Shown one piece after another: positions 1 to 8,929 of a stretch of 40,141 nucleotides of DNA. A model generated the notes under the pieces. The model saw nothing but the letters and a program-made list of their open reading frames with translations. It was not told where the DNA came from and made no database searches. The stretch covers positions 1 through 40,141 of the forward strand of contig NZ_DATJPM010000029.1 of the NCBI RefSeq assembly GCF_035506375.1, written 5' to 3'. Each line of letters opens with the position of its first letter. Within the stretch, counting starts at the first letter, position 1. The stretch is from Methanocella sp. (GTDB taxonomy: Archaea; Halobacteriota; Methanocellia; Methanocellales; Methanocellaceae). The translations under genes were made by a program, and so were the position numbers.

Positions 1-180
1 TACAAGTACAGGAGCAGGGAAACTTGTTGCTCACCCCATAGAAAGGCAAAATAATACCTGGGAAATTATAATAACACGGCATACGAGGATATGAAATGAC
101 GGCGGGCCGGATACCGAAAATTTTATAAAAAATCGGCCATAGTCGGCGATTGCAAAAGGTTTAATACGGTCACTAGCTAT

Positions 181-251
181 AGCACTATATACACCTATGT
201 AGCGCCCCAATGCTCAGTTATGCTCTGCCATGCCATGGCATAACAGTATAG
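181..251 (+). promoter_or_regulatory. Promoter and leader region of the amino-acid ABC operon
   Basis: The first 272 bases hold no convincing gene. An archaeal TATA-like stretch (ctatatac) lies around 185-192, which would put the transcript start near 212. The resulting leader contains a 7-bp inverted repeat, GTTATGC at 217-223 and GCATAAC at 238-244, enclosing a 10-bp palindrome TGCCATGGCA. Farther upstream, GGCCG and CGGCC arms flank an AT-rich spacer around 114-154. The function of these hairpins is not known. Confidence 0.4.
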
Positions 252-272
252 GTGAAAAGGAGGCTTAGACTA

Positions 273-1106
273 GTGACTAAGAATGTAACAAAGGCATTTT
301 TATTATTGCTATTGATCAGCATGATCGTCGTCGCGGTCAGCGGATGCACCACGTCCCCGGCCGTTACGCCGACGCCTGCTCCATCTGCGAACTTCACGAC
401 GCTGACGGCGGGCACGCTCTCGATCGCCACGGATGCAAGCTATGCGCCCTTCGAGAACGTGAACACGACGACGAATCAGATCGAGGGCTTTGACATCGAC
501 CTCATGAACGAGATCGGCAAGGAGCTCGGCCTGAAAGTCGTATACACGAACCAGGCGTTCGACACTATCATCCTGGCTGTCCAGACCAACAAGTTCGACG
601 CGTCCATATCCGCCTTCACCATCAAGCCGGAGAGGCAGAAGTCCATCGACTTCACGGACCCGTACTATGAGAATCGTGGACAGGCCCTGGCCGTCAAGGC
701 CGGTAATGACAAAATCAAGACGCTAGACGATCTGGGCAACATGACCATCGGCGTCCAGTCGGGCACCGTCGCCCAGCTCGAGATCGCGAACCTGACGACC
801 GCCGACAATAAGACGCTGGTCCCGCCCCAGAACATCAAGGCGTACACCCTGATGCCGGACGTCATGGCCGCCCTCAAGAAGGGAGAGGTCCAGGTCGCCG
901 CGGGCGACTACCCGGTCATGAAGCCGTATATCGACCAGTACCCTGGCGACTACCAGTTCTCTAACACCTCACTCAGCGGTACCGAATACTTCGGCATCGT
1001 CGTCAGCAAGGACAACCCGGGACTTACGGCCGCGATGAACCAGGCCCTGGCCAAGATCAAGGCCGACGGCCGGTACGACGCGATATATAAGAAGTGGTTC
1101 TCGTAG
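273..1106 (+). CDS. Polar amino-acid ABC transporter, substrate-binding lipoprotein
   Basis: This is the extracytoplasmic binding protein of an amino-acid importer of the PAAT family (SBP_bac_3 fold). The GTG at 273 is preferred over the GTG at 252 because the Shine-Dalgarno AAAGGAGG (256-263) lies 9 nt upstream of 273 and inside the longer reading frame. The N-terminus is a hydrophobic signal ending in a lipobox (AVSGC), so the mature protein is probably lipid-anchored. The mature part begins with the typical lobe-1 pattern (a beta strand, then DASYAPFENVN, then a GFDIDLMNEIG segment) and ends with the KWF motif common in this family. The length of about 277 residues is normal. The permease and ATPase genes follow on the same strand after a terminator-like hairpin. 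The substrate cannot be read from the sequence. Confidence 0.9.
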   Translation: MTKNVTKAFLLLLLISMIVVAVSGCTTSPAVTPTPAPSANFTTLTAGTLSIATDASYAPFENVNTTTNQIEGFDIDLMNEIGKELGLKVVYTNQAFDTIILAVQTNKFDASISAFTIKPERQKSIDFTDPYYENRGQALAVKAGNDKIKTLDDLGNMTIGVQSGTVAQLEIANLTTADNKTLVPPQNIKAYTLMPDVMAALKKGEVQVAAGDYPVMKPYIDQYPGDYQFSNTSLSGTEYFGIVVSKDNPGLTAAMNQALAKIKADGRYDAIYKKWFS

Positions 1107-1115
1107 GACAATTGA

Positions 1116-1142
1116 GGCACGTTTCCCACGTGCCTTTTCTTT
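1116..1142 (+). terminator. Hairpin plus T-tract after the binding-protein gene
   Basis: GGCACGT (1116-1122) and ACGTGCC (1128-1134) form a perfect 7-bp stem with a 5-nt loop, followed by a T-rich run (ttttcttt). It separates the binding-protein gene from the permease. It could attenuate transcription so that the binding protein is made in excess, as is common for ABC importers. Confidence 0.6.
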
Positions 1143-1257
1143 TATATATGAAAAAAAGACCGGTCATGCATTTGCCGATTATTCAATCGCCCATATGGAT
1201 GGAAAGGCTTATAACTGGTTAACTAATTAAACTTGTAGGAAAACTAAAAATGGTGCG

Positions 1258-2588
1258 GTGGTGCTGTTGAACCGTAGACGGTCGTCTATCTGTATACTCA
1301 TATTGCTTTTATGTTCCACATCGGGCCTGCTATCCATGGTCCCTGCGTCGGCCCAGGCCAGCCATTCCATACCGATCATCGTGGAAAACGACTGGATGTC
1401 CCGCATGGAGAACTCCTCGGTCTACCTGGACGGCGCCTTCCAGGGCTTGACGGATAACCGTGGCCAGTTCGTAGTCCCGGACGTTTCCCCGGGGCAGCAT
1501 AACATCACCGTCACGAAAGACGGCTATGGCAGTAAGACCATTGACCAGATCTTCAACGGCACCGAATCTCTGGAGTTTAAGCTGAGCGCCCAGAAGCCGG
1601 CGAACTCTGTCACCATCGTGGCCCTGGATGCCCGGGAGTCGAGGAGTAAGATCACTGGCGCAAGCGTCTACGTGGATGGCCAGTTCGTCGGCACGACGGG
1701 CACCGGCGACGGCGGCGTGACGCTCAGCCTGTCGCCAGGCATGCATACGGTGAAGATATCGAAGGACATGCTCGAGGATAACACGACCCGGATTGACGTT
1801 GTGCCCGGGTCCACCTACGTCATCCTCATGGAGGGCGGTGCACGCCGGTACAGCATTCTGGACGGCAGCCTGTTCATCTACTCGTTATCCAAGGAGATCA
1901 TCTACGGCCTGGTCAACACGATCAAGCTGTCCATCGTGGCCTACTGTATCGGCATCTGCATCGGCCTGCTCATGGGCATCGGCCGGACGTCGTCCAACCG
2001 CATCATCCGGGTGGTCGCGTCGGTGTACGTCGAGGGCGTGAGAGGCTTGCCGATCCTGTTACAATTATTGTTCGTCAACTTCGGCCTGCCATTCCCGATA
2101 TCGGACATGACGGGCCAGCAGTTCAACATCGACGCCTTCACCTCGTGCATCATCGCACTGTCGGTGAACAGCGGCGCCTACATGGGCGAAATTTTCAAGG
2201 CGGGCATCGAGGCGGTCAGCAAGGGCCAGACCGAGGCCGCGAGGTCGCTGGGCCTGTCGCAGAACCAGTCGATGCGCTATATTATCCTGCCCCAGGCGAT
2301 CAAGATCGTGCTGCCCGCCCTCGGCAACGAGTTCATCGCTCTCATCAAGGACTCGTCCATCGGCTTAGTGATCTCCGTCACAGAGGTCACCATGGAGGCC
2401 AAGCTAGTGGGCGTGGAGTACTATAATACGTTCACGCCGCTCCTGGCCGCAGGTATCATCTACCTGTGTATAACAATACCGCTGGGCAAGGCGGTCCAGT
2501 ACATGGAGAAGAAGTACAACATCGCCAATACCAGGACGAACGGCAAGGCGAAAAAACAAAAGGTGAAGCCGCTGTCGGAGGAGTTCGT

Positions 2589-2592
<4 letters not shown>
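1258..2592 (+). CDS. Amino-acid ABC permease with N-terminal PEGA-like domains
   Basis: This is the inner-membrane channel subunit of a polar amino-acid importer (HisMQ/GlnP type), made as an unusual fusion. Residues 1-32 are a signal peptide or first membrane segment. Residues of about 35-110 and 115-195 are two PEGA-like repeats, each with the pattern V-Y-(L/V)-D-G-x-(F)-x-G followed by PGxHxxxxxKDG. The permease domain starts near residue 200 with several membrane helices and carries the EAA loop (EAARSLGLSQNQS, then LPQAIKIVLPALGNEFI), which docks on the ATPase. Ordinary HisM-type permeases are about 220 residues long; this one has 444. Translation starts at GTG with a weak ribosome site. 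The stop overlaps the ATPase start (ATGA), indicating translational coupling. The PEGA part should face outside, where it may dock the binding protein or the cell envelope (inference). Confidence 0.88.
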
Positions 2593-3326
<734 letters not shown>

Positions 3327-3406
3327 CCCTTTTTGCATTTTTACCAAAAAGTTTTAAACGATGACCTTACATTGGATTTATAAGGTTTATTTGTGTGGAG
3401 CATGGC

Positions 3407-3655
3407 ATGAACGGCATCCTCGAGGCGGGACTCGTCCTTTCGTTGATACTTCTATTGCTGGCTGTTGATTTTATGGCGTGGATGATGGGCACACTATTCT
3501 TACTGGGACTGCTGGGCTGGCATCCGCCCGGGTGGCTGGCAAGCCCCATCGCACACGGGGCAAACACGCTCATGGCGGTCGTGGGCGGCGTCCTCGCGGT
3601 GGCGACGCCGGTGCTGCTCGACCTGGCATTAAAGCGTGTCATGGTTTTATTCTAA
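3407..3655 (+). CDS. Small membrane protein of unknown function
   Basis: This protein of about 82 residues has two hydrophobic stretches: an N-terminal one rich in leucine (LVLSLILLLLAVDFMAWMMGTLFLLGLLGW) and a C-terminal one (ANTLMAVVGGVLAVATPVLLDLAL). A short HPPGWLASPIAHG loop joins them. An upstream in-frame GTG at 3395 would add four residues, but GGAG at 3397-3400 is well spaced for the ATG at 3407. I recognise no family. It lies between the ABC operon and the mevalonate operon and is followed immediately by the palindromic operator candidate. GC-rich codon use matches its neighbours, so it is probably a real gene. Confidence 0.65.
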   Translation: MNGILEAGLVLSLILLLLAVDFMAWMMGTLFLLGLLGWHPPGWLASPIAHGANTLMAVVGGVLAVATPVLLDLALKRVMVLF

Positions 3656-3660
3656 AAATT

Positions 3661-3676
3661 ATCGACAATTGTCGAT
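3661..3676. promoter_or_regulatory. 16-bp perfect palindrome, candidate operator
   Basis: ATCGACAATTGTCGAT is a perfect self-complementary 16-mer, ending 16 bp upstream of the TATA box of the regulator-mevalonate operon. Its position beside the TATA/BRE region is where archaeal activators or repressors bind. The first gene of the operon encodes an XRE-type DNA-binding protein, so autoregulation is an obvious possibility (inference). Confidence 0.55.
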
Positions 3677-3692
3677 GACGACTACTAAAAAA

Positions 3693-3700
3693 TTTATATA
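3693..3700 (+). promoter_or_regulatory. TATA box of the regulator-mevalonate operon
   Basis: The stretch tttatata has its centre about 28 bp upstream of the ATG at 3725. Archaeal transcription starts about 25 bp downstream of the TATA box, so the transcript would begin within a few bases of the start codon and be leaderless or nearly so. No Shine-Dalgarno sequence is visible, which fits. Confidence 0.6.
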
Positions 3701-3724
3701 CAAGGATGGCGTTTCTAAGCGCTG

Positions 3725-4438
3725 ATGCAGAGCAACGTCGTCGACCTGAGGGCAAAGCTTGCCGAGAAGATGGCGGGCGAGATAGCCCTCTCCGGGAACC
3801 CGGGCGAGACCATAAAAAAATGGCGAAAGAGTTTTGAGGTATCTCAGATCGACCTGGCCAACGCGATCGAGGTATCGCCCTCGGTCGTCAGCGACTACGA
3901 GAGCGGCCGGAGAAAGTCGCCGGGGACGACGATCATCAGCAAGATCGTGGAGGCATTGCTGGACATCGACGAGAAGGCCGGCTCCCACAAGATCCGGGCG
4001 TACGAGAGCATGCTCTCCTATGCGAACCCGGACGTCGTCCTGGACATCCACGAGTACCGCTCGCCCGTGACGCTGGAGAAGTTCGCCGGCGCCATCGAGG
4101 CGGAGCACATCTCGGGGAACATGGACCGGTCCATCAACGGCTACACGATCATCGACAGCATCAACGCTATAATACAGCTGTCCTCCGAGGAGTTTTATCG
4201 CTTATACGGCTGGAGCACGGAGAGGGCCCTCATCTTTTGTAACGTGAGCACGGGCCGCTCGCCCATGGTGGCGCTGCGCGTATCTTCGCTCAAGCCCGCC
4301 GCCGTGGTGCTCCACGGCCTGGAAGCCTCGAAGATCGACCCGGTGGCGAAGAAGATCGCGAGCGTCGAGACGTTCCCGCTCATCGCCAGCCGGATGGACA
4401 TAGACTCAATGATCAGCATACTAAAGGGATTGAAATAA
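3725..4438 (+). CDS. XRE-type helix-turn-helix transcriptional regulator
   Basis: This 237-residue cytoplasmic DNA-binding protein resembles the COG1709-type archaeal regulators found next to HMG-CoA synthase genes. Residues of about 28-85 form a helix-turn-helix (WRKSFEVSQIDLANAIEVSPSVVSDYESGRRKSPG, with the typical S-x-x-DLA and VSDYESGRR pattern). The C-terminal part (about 100-237) is an alpha/beta domain that I cannot assign; it may sense a ligand. The start follows a TATA box by about 25-30 bp. The stop overlaps the ATG of HMG-CoA synthase by one base (TAATG), so the two genes are translationally coupled. A role in controlling isoprenoid lipid synthesis is inferred from position. The 16-bp palindrome upstream is a plausible binding site. 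Confidence 0.85.
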   Translation: MQSNVVDLRAKLAEKMAGEIALSGNPGETIKKWRKSFEVSQIDLANAIEVSPSVVSDYESGRRKSPGTTIISKIVEALLDIDEKAGSHKIRAYESMLSYANPDVVLDIHEYRSPVTLEKFAGAIEAEHISGNMDRSINGYTIIDSINAIIQLSSEEFYRLYGWSTERALIFCNVSTGRSPMVALRVSSLKPAAVVLHGLEASKIDPVAKKIASVETFPLIASRMDIDSMISILKGLK

Positions 4439-5481
4439 TGACACTAGGGATCAGCGCATACGGAGCGTACGTACCGCGGTACCGCATCAAGGTCGAAGAG
4501 ATCGCGAAGGTCTGGGGCGACGATGCGGACGACTATAAGAACGGCCTGATGGTTAATGAGAAGTCGGTGCCTGACATGGATGAGGACACCGCCACAATAG
4601 CCGTCGAGGCAGCGAGGAACGCCGTGCTGAGGGGCGCGGACCCGAAGAAGATCGGCGCCATCTACGTGGGCTCGGAGAGCCACCCGTACGCCGTGAAGCC
4701 GACCGCGACCATCGTCGCAGCGGCCATCGGGGCGGGGCCGAAGATGACCGCCGCGGACTACGAGTTCGCCTGCAAGGCGGGCACCGCCGCCATCCAGACC
4801 TGCATGGGCGTCGTCTCCGCGGGCATCGCCGAAACCGCTTTAGCCATCGGGGCGGACGTCTCGCAGGGAGCGCCCGGCGACGCGCTCGAGTACACGGCGG
4901 CGGCCGGCGGAGCCGCGTTCGTCATCGGTAATACGGATCTCATCGCCACGATCAACCATACGTGCTCGTTCACGACGGACACGCCCGACTTCTGGAGACG
5001 GGAGGGCGCCGACTACCCGAGGCATGGAGGGCGATTCACCGGAGACCCGGGCTACTTCAAGCACGTCCTCTCGGCATCGAAGATGATGCTGGAGAAGGCG
5101 GGCACAAAGCCCTCAGATTATAATTACGCGGTATTCCACCAGCCCAACGGCAAGTTCCCCACCCGGGCGGCCCAGACGCTGGGATTCACCAGGGAGCAGA
5201 TAAAGCAGGGCCTGACCTGCCCGATGATGGGCAACACGTACTCGGGCGCCAGCATGGTCGGCCTGTCGGCCGTATTAGACGTGGCAAAGCCGGGCGACCG
5301 GGTGTTCGTCACCTCGTTCGGCTCGGGCGCGGGCAGCGACTCGTTCGACATAACGGTCACCGACCGCATCACGCAGGTACAGGACCTGGCGAAGAAGACG
5401 TGGGACTATATAAAAGATGCTAAGTACATCGACTACGCCATATACGCGAAGCATAAGGGCAAGATCAAGGTGGACAGTTAA
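4438..5481 (+). CDS. Hydroxymethylglutaryl-CoA synthase (archaeal type)
   Basis: This enzyme condenses acetyl-CoA with acetoacetyl-CoA to HMG-CoA, the precursor of mevalonate and of archaeal ether-lipid isoprenoids. The 347-residue length is typical for archaeal HMGCS. The catalytic cysteine is visible at residue 112 (YEFACKAGTAA), the general-base glutamate near residue 80 (SESHPYAVKPTA), and the active-site histidine in AVFHQPNGKFPTRAA. A C-terminal GSGAGSD loop is also present. The gene is coupled to the upstream regulator and is followed by thiolase and DUF35 genes. Work on a methanogen showed that these three proteins form one complex that channels acetoacetyl-CoA (established for archaeal homologues). 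The gene order here fits that arrangement exactly. Confidence 0.96.
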   Translation: MTLGISAYGAYVPRYRIKVEEIAKVWGDDADDYKNGLMVNEKSVPDMDEDTATIAVEAARNAVLRGADPKKIGAIYVGSESHPYAVKPTATIVAAAIGAGPKMTAADYEFACKAGTAAIQTCMGVVSAGIAETALAIGADVSQGAPGDALEYTAAAGGAAFVIGNTDLIATINHTCSFTTDTPDFWRREGADYPRHGGRFTGDPGYFKHVLSASKMMLEKAGTKPSDYNYAVFHQPNGKFPTRAAQTLGFTREQIKQGLTCPMMGNTYSGASMVGLSAVLDVAKPGDRVFVTSFGSGAGSDSFDITVTDRITQVQDLAKKTWDYIKDAKYIDYAIYAKHKGKIKVDS

Positions 5482-5492
5482 GAGGTGACAAA

Positions 5493-6674
5493 ATGAGAGA
5501 TGTTGCGATCATAGGCGTCGGATGCACCAAGTTCGGCGAGATGTGGGAGAGGTCCTTCAGGGACATCGTCGTAGAGGCCGGCGCCAAGGCAATCGGGGAC
5601 GCAAAGCTGAACGGCGAAGAGATCGAGGCCATGTACGTGGGTAACATGAGCGGCGGCCAGTTCGTGAGCCAGGAGCACATCGGCTCCCTGGTAGCGGACT
5701 TCGCCGGGCTGGCGTCGACGTTCCACGTGCCCTCGACGAGGGTCGAGGCGGCGTGCGCCTCTGGCGGCTTGGCTCTGAGGAACGCCGTAATAGCGGTGGC
5801 GTCGGGCTACCATGACGTGGTCGTGGCGGCTGGCGTCGAGAAGATGACGGACGTCGAGACGGGCGTGACCGTGGACGCGCTGGCATCCGCAGCCGACAGG
5901 GAGTGGGAAGGCTTCATGGGAGCCACGTTCCCGGCACTGTACGCAATGGTGGCCAGGCTGCACATGCACCGCTATGGCACGACCAGAGAGCAGTTAGCCC
6001 AGGTCGCCGTGAAGAACCACCATAACGCCATTGGCAATCCCAGGGCCCAGTTCAGGAACGAGATCACCATCGACACCGTAGTTAACTCGACCATGGTGGC
6101 GGACCCGTTCACCTTATTCGACTGCTCGCCCATCACGGACGGGGCGGCCGCAGTGATCGTGGCCCCGGCGGAAGACGCGAAAAGGTATACGGACAGCCCG
6201 GTCTACGTGCTTGGCTCCGGCCAGGCGACCGACACGATATCGCTGCACAACCGGAAGGATTTCTGCACCTTCGGGGCCAGCGTCGCCGCGGGCCAGAGGG
6301 CGTACGAGATGGCGAAAGTCACTCCGAAGGATATAGACCTCTGCGAAGTCCACGACTGCTTCACCATCGCCGAAATATTAGCCATCGAGGACCTGGGATT
6401 CTTCAAGAAGGGCCAGGGCGGCCCGGCCACGCTGGCCGGCGAGACGGCCATCGGCGGTAAGATCCCCATCAACACGTCAGGCGGCCTCAAAGCTTGCGGC
6501 CACCCCGTGGGCGCTACTGGAATAAAACAAGCCGTCGAGTGCGTCGAGCAGCTCCGCGGCGAGGCCGGCAAGAGGCAGGTCAAGGGCGCGAAGATCGCCA
6601 TGACCCACAACGTGGGCGGAACTGGCGGCACGGCCGTCTGCCACATATTCTCGAACGAGAAGAGGAGGAGATAA
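5493..6674 (+). CDS. Acetyl-CoA C-acetyltransferase (archaeal thiolase)
   Basis: This enzyme makes acetoacetyl-CoA from two acetyl-CoA, feeding HMG-CoA synthase. The 393-residue protein has the nucleophilic cysteine at residue 88 (VEAACASGGLAL), the histidine of the NTSGGLKACGHPVGATG motif, the ECHDCF-like segment (CEVHDCFTIAE) and a C-terminal GGTGGTAVCHIF segment. It belongs to the SCP2-thiolase-like group, which in archaea works in complex with HMGCS through a DUF35 bridge. GAGGTG at 5482-5487 provides a ribosome site. The spacing is 11 bp to the upstream gene and 2 bp to the downstream gene, consistent with one operon. Confidence 0.95.
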   Translation: MRDVAIIGVGCTKFGEMWERSFRDIVVEAGAKAIGDAKLNGEEIEAMYVGNMSGGQFVSQEHIGSLVADFAGLASTFHVPSTRVEAACASGGLALRNAVIAVASGYHDVVVAAGVEKMTDVETGVTVDALASAADREWEGFMGATFPALYAMVARLHMHRYGTTREQLAQVAVKNHHNAIGNPRAQFRNEITIDTVVNSTMVADPFTLFDCSPITDGAAAVIVAPAEDAKRYTDSPVYVLGSGQATDTISLHNRKDFCTFGASVAAGQRAYEMAKVTPKDIDLCEVHDCFTIAEILAIEDLGFFKKGQGGPATLAGETAIGGKIPINTSGGLKACGHPVGATGIKQAVECVEQLRGEAGKRQVKGAKIAMTHNVGGTGGTAVCHIFSNEKRRR

Positions 6675-6676
6675 GC

Positions 6677-7066
6677 ATGGGAGTCCCAAGATTCTGGAGA
6701 GAGATACCGGCCCGCTATAACCTCATCGGCACGAAGTGCGAGACCTGCGGTAACTATTATTTCCCGCCCCGACTTTTCTGCCCCGAATGCAGGCGTCAGG
6801 GCAAGATGACCGAGTACCAGTTCAAGGGCACCGGCGAGGTCGTGACCTATACGACCATATATACGCCCGGCGATTCCTGGATCGGCGGCAAGCCATACGT
6901 GCTCGCAATCGTGAAGCTGGACGAGGGCCCTCACCTGACCACGCAGGTCATCTGTGATCCGGCCGAGGTAAAGATCGGCATGAGGGTGACGAAGGTGTTC
7001 CGCAAGATCGGCGAGGACGGCGAGAAAGGCATGATCTACTACGGCACGAAGTTCGTGCCGGCATAA
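6677..7066 (+). CDS. DUF35 OB-fold/zinc-ribbon protein, bridge of the thiolase-HMGCS complex
   Basis: The start at 6677 is chosen over the much longer open frame because GAGGAGGAG lies just upstream and the thiolase stop is only 2 bp away. The 129-residue protein begins with a helical segment, then a zinc ribbon (CETCG, then CPECR, a C-x2-C-x10-C-x2-C spacing), then an OB-fold (about residues 55-125: GEVVTYTTIYTP, YVLAIVKLDEGPHLTTQV). Archaeal homologues hold thiolase and HMGCS together and contribute to the shared CoA site. The context supports the same role here. A terminator follows. Confidence 0.93.
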   Translation: MGVPRFWREIPARYNLIGTKCETCGNYYFPPRLFCPECRRQGKMTEYQFKGTGEVVTYTTIYTPGDSWIGGKPYVLAIVKLDEGPHLTTQVICDPAEVKIGMRVTKVFRKIGEDGEKGMIYYGTKFVPA

Positions 7067-7067
7067 A

Positions 7068-7090
7068 GGGCTGACATCAGCCCTTCTTTC
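7068..7090 (+). terminator. Terminator hairpin of the mevalonate operon
   Basis: GGGCTG (7068-7073) pairs with CAGCCC (7078-7083) around a 4-nt loop, followed by a T-rich run (ttctttctta). It begins right after the DUF35 stop codon. Confidence 0.65.
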
Positions 7091-7172
7091 TTATTTGTCG
7101 CCGCTGATTTGCCGCTCATAAATCGTCCTCTAAATATACAGAATATATTTGGCTTTTATTAATCTTTAAAAA

Positions 7173-7182
7173 TTTTATATAG
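7173..7182 (+). promoter_or_regulatory. TATA box for the structured leader and surface-protein gene
   Basis: The AT-rich stretch ttttatatag lies in a long A/T run. It would place the transcript start near 7200, exactly where the first arm of the leader helix (7201) begins. That leaves an unusually long 5' leader of about 170 nt for an archaeon. Confidence 0.55.
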
Positions 7183-7200
7183 TAAACTTTATTCGAATGA

Positions 7201-7365
7201 AACGCTAATTCATTATTGTACAAGCAGTCACTTCTTTAGCGTTCGCAGGCCATTCGTTTTTTCTATAAACGAGCGGCATCACTGCGGGCCTGAGGAGTTC
7301 GCTACCGCAGTAAAGCGAATCCATTGGCCGGTGGGGCCTTTGAAATGGTAGCAAAATAGGAGGGG
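7201..7365 (+). ncRNA. Structured 5' leader RNA, candidate cis-regulatory element
   Basis: Several perfect helices can be read directly. AACGCTAA (7201-7208) pairs with TTAGCGTT (7236-7243). TCGTTT (7254-7259) pairs with AAACGA (7267-7272). CAGGCC (7246-7251) pairs with GGCCTG (7287-7292), enclosing the previous hairpin. ACTGCGG (7281-7287) pairs with CCGCAGT (7305-7311). TTCGCT (7298-7303) pairs with AGCGAA (7314-7319). CCATTGGCC (7321-7329) pairs with GGCC (7335-7338) and AATGG (7344-7348) across a bulge. Some helices exclude each other, as expected for a switch. The last hairpin ends 11 nt upstream of the ribosome site AGGAGGGG. I do not recognise a known riboswitch class. Confidence 0.5.
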
Positions 7366-7371
7366 TTATAA

Positions 7372-8883
7372 TTGAGTGAACAGAACGATATTACACGGCT
7401 GGCCGCAATGGCATTCATAGTACTTATCACTACGGTTGTGCTTATCAACGCTGCCGGTTCGATACTAAAGATAGATATCATAGGAAAAAGCACTGCCAGC
7501 GGGCTGGTATATAAACCACCGCCCATTTATGTCAACCCGTCGATCATCGCGAACTTACCCACGCCGACGCCAACGCCGGCGCCCATCGTGATAAAACCGC
7601 CAATTTATGTCAACCCGTCGATCATCGTGAAATTACCCACGCCCACGCCCACGCCCACCCCTGGGCCTATCGTGATAATACCGCCCATTTACATCAACCC
7701 GTCGATCATCGCGAACTTACCCACGCCCACGCCCACCCCGGGACCGATACTCAGGCTCCCGCCGGGTGCCTTAGTTCCGAAGACATATATCCCGCCCAAT
7801 ATCATTCCAGGCAATATTGTACCGGGTAACACGGGCCAGGCCGGCGGCGACATTACGACGGTCACGCCGCTGCCTCCCGACACGCAGATACCCTCGCCCC
7901 GTCCCGGTGCAGTCGGGTCACCGGCGAGCCTGTGTCTGGATTCCATGGGGTATATCGCCAATAATGACAGCACTTTGACCGTGGACATCATCAGGCAGGG
8001 CGGCGACGGCATGGTATTTTACGAGATCGATGGGCTCAGGGGCAACATCGATCCCGCCGCTGCCGGGTGGTCGAACGTGAAGGGGGCCAGCGATTCGCCG
8101 GGCCAGACCATGGAGATGAAGATCTCGCTGAAGATACCGGCCGATAACAGTCTCGCGGGAAAATACTTCAATATCGTGCTCAAGCCCTTATCGCCCGAGA
8201 ATACGAAGGAGAGCGTGCCCTTCATGGCCACCATTACCATCCCCGACCTGAACGCGCCTCCGCAGCAGGCCACGGTCAGCTTCGATGCCGACGCGTACAG
8301 CCTGAACAAGGGCGGCTCGGCGCTGGTCACGATCCAGAGGACCGGGGGTAGCGGTGTCGTCTGGGTGAACGTCGTGGCCTACCCGGCCGCGGCGGACGGC
8401 AGCCCCGACCCGAACCCGAGCATGGTGAACTGCTGGTGGATGAACTCCTACAGCACGGCCCCGGGCGATAACATCCAGTTCGAGGTCCGCGCGAGCCAGG
8501 ACGTGAAGTCCGACGACGGCCTTGTGTTCCACCTGCCGCCCGCGGGCAGCACCGTGGACACGAGCGGTGACCTGGTCTATTACATGGACCTGACGCCCCT
8601 CGACAGCAGGCTGGCCGCAGCGGGAGAACCGTGGCGGGCTAAGGTGACGCTGCACAACGGCAACACGACCATCACGCCGATAACCACGACAGCGGCCGCA
8701 AAGACCGGCTCGCTATCGTCCGGCGGCTCGACCATCAACCAGGACATCAACACGATCGGAGGGAACAATGGCCAGGGCGATTCTGGCCAGGCAGTGGAGC
8801 TCAACCCGCAGCCTGAGCCGCCGGCGCCGGACTTCATAACGGGCATCGTGAACTGGTTCAAGGGATTGTTTGGGATGCACTGA
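7372..8883 (+). CDS. Membrane-anchored surface protein with Pro/Thr repeats, function unknown
   Basis: The start is TTG at 7372, with the ribosome site AGGAGGGG at 7359-7366. The 503-residue protein has one N-terminal membrane helix (about residues 10-33) and no lipobox. Then come three copies of a 26-28 residue repeat (about residues 50-125: PPIYVNPSII followed by LPTPTPTP), a second Pro-rich linker, and two beta-rich regions (about 185-290 and 300-430) separated by a further linker. The Pro/Thr runs look like an extended stalk that projects the folded part through the cell wall. The C-terminus is NWFKGLFGMH. I do not recognise the family. It stands alone between two terminators with its own promoter and long leader, so its expression is probably individually controlled. 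Confidence 0.75.
   Translation: MSEQNDITRLAAMAFIVLITTVVLINAAGSILKIDIIGKSTASGLVYKPPPIYVNPSIIANLPTPTPTPAPIVIKPPIYVNPSIIVKLPTPTPTPTPGPIVIIPPIYINPSIIANLPTPTPTPGPILRLPPGALVPKTYIPPNIIPGNIVPGNTGQAGGDITTVTPLPPDTQIPSPRPGAVGSPASLCLDSMGYIANNDSTLTVDIIRQGGDGMVFYEIDGLRGNIDPAAAGWSNVKGASDSPGQTMEMKISLKIPADNSLAGKYFNIVLKPLSPENTKESVPFMATITIPDLNAPPQQATVSFDADAYSLNKGGSALVTIQRTGGSGVVWVNVVAYPAAADGSPDPNPSMVNCWWMNSYSTAPGDNIQFEVRASQDVKSDDGLVFHLPPAGSTVDTSGDLVYYMDLTPLDSRLAAAGEPWRAKVTLHNGNTTITPITTTAAAKTGSLSSGGSTINQDINTIGGNNGQGDSGQAVELNPQPEPPAPDFITGIVNWFKGLFGMH
7519..7743 (+). repeat. Three tandem in-frame repeats in the surface-protein gene
   Basis: Units begin at 7519, 7597 and 7681, with periods of 78 and 84 bp. Each encodes PPIYxNPSIIxxLPTPTPTP. 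The nucleotide sequence itself is strongly conserved between units, including the stretch caacccgtcgatcatcg, which suggests recent duplication or gene conversion. Confidence 0.9.
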
Positions 8884-8929
8884 ACCATCCCTCTTTTCTT
8901 TTTTTAAAGGCATTATAACATGAGCCCCG

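Noticed and set aside
252..272. Upstream GTG start of the binding-protein gene
   Set aside because: The Shine-Dalgarno sequence lies inside this extension and is correctly spaced for the GTG at 273.
2466..2588. N-terminal extension of the GlnQ-like ATPase
   Set aside because: It overlaps the permease in another frame, and the ATG at 2589 overlapping the permease stop gives the normal family start.
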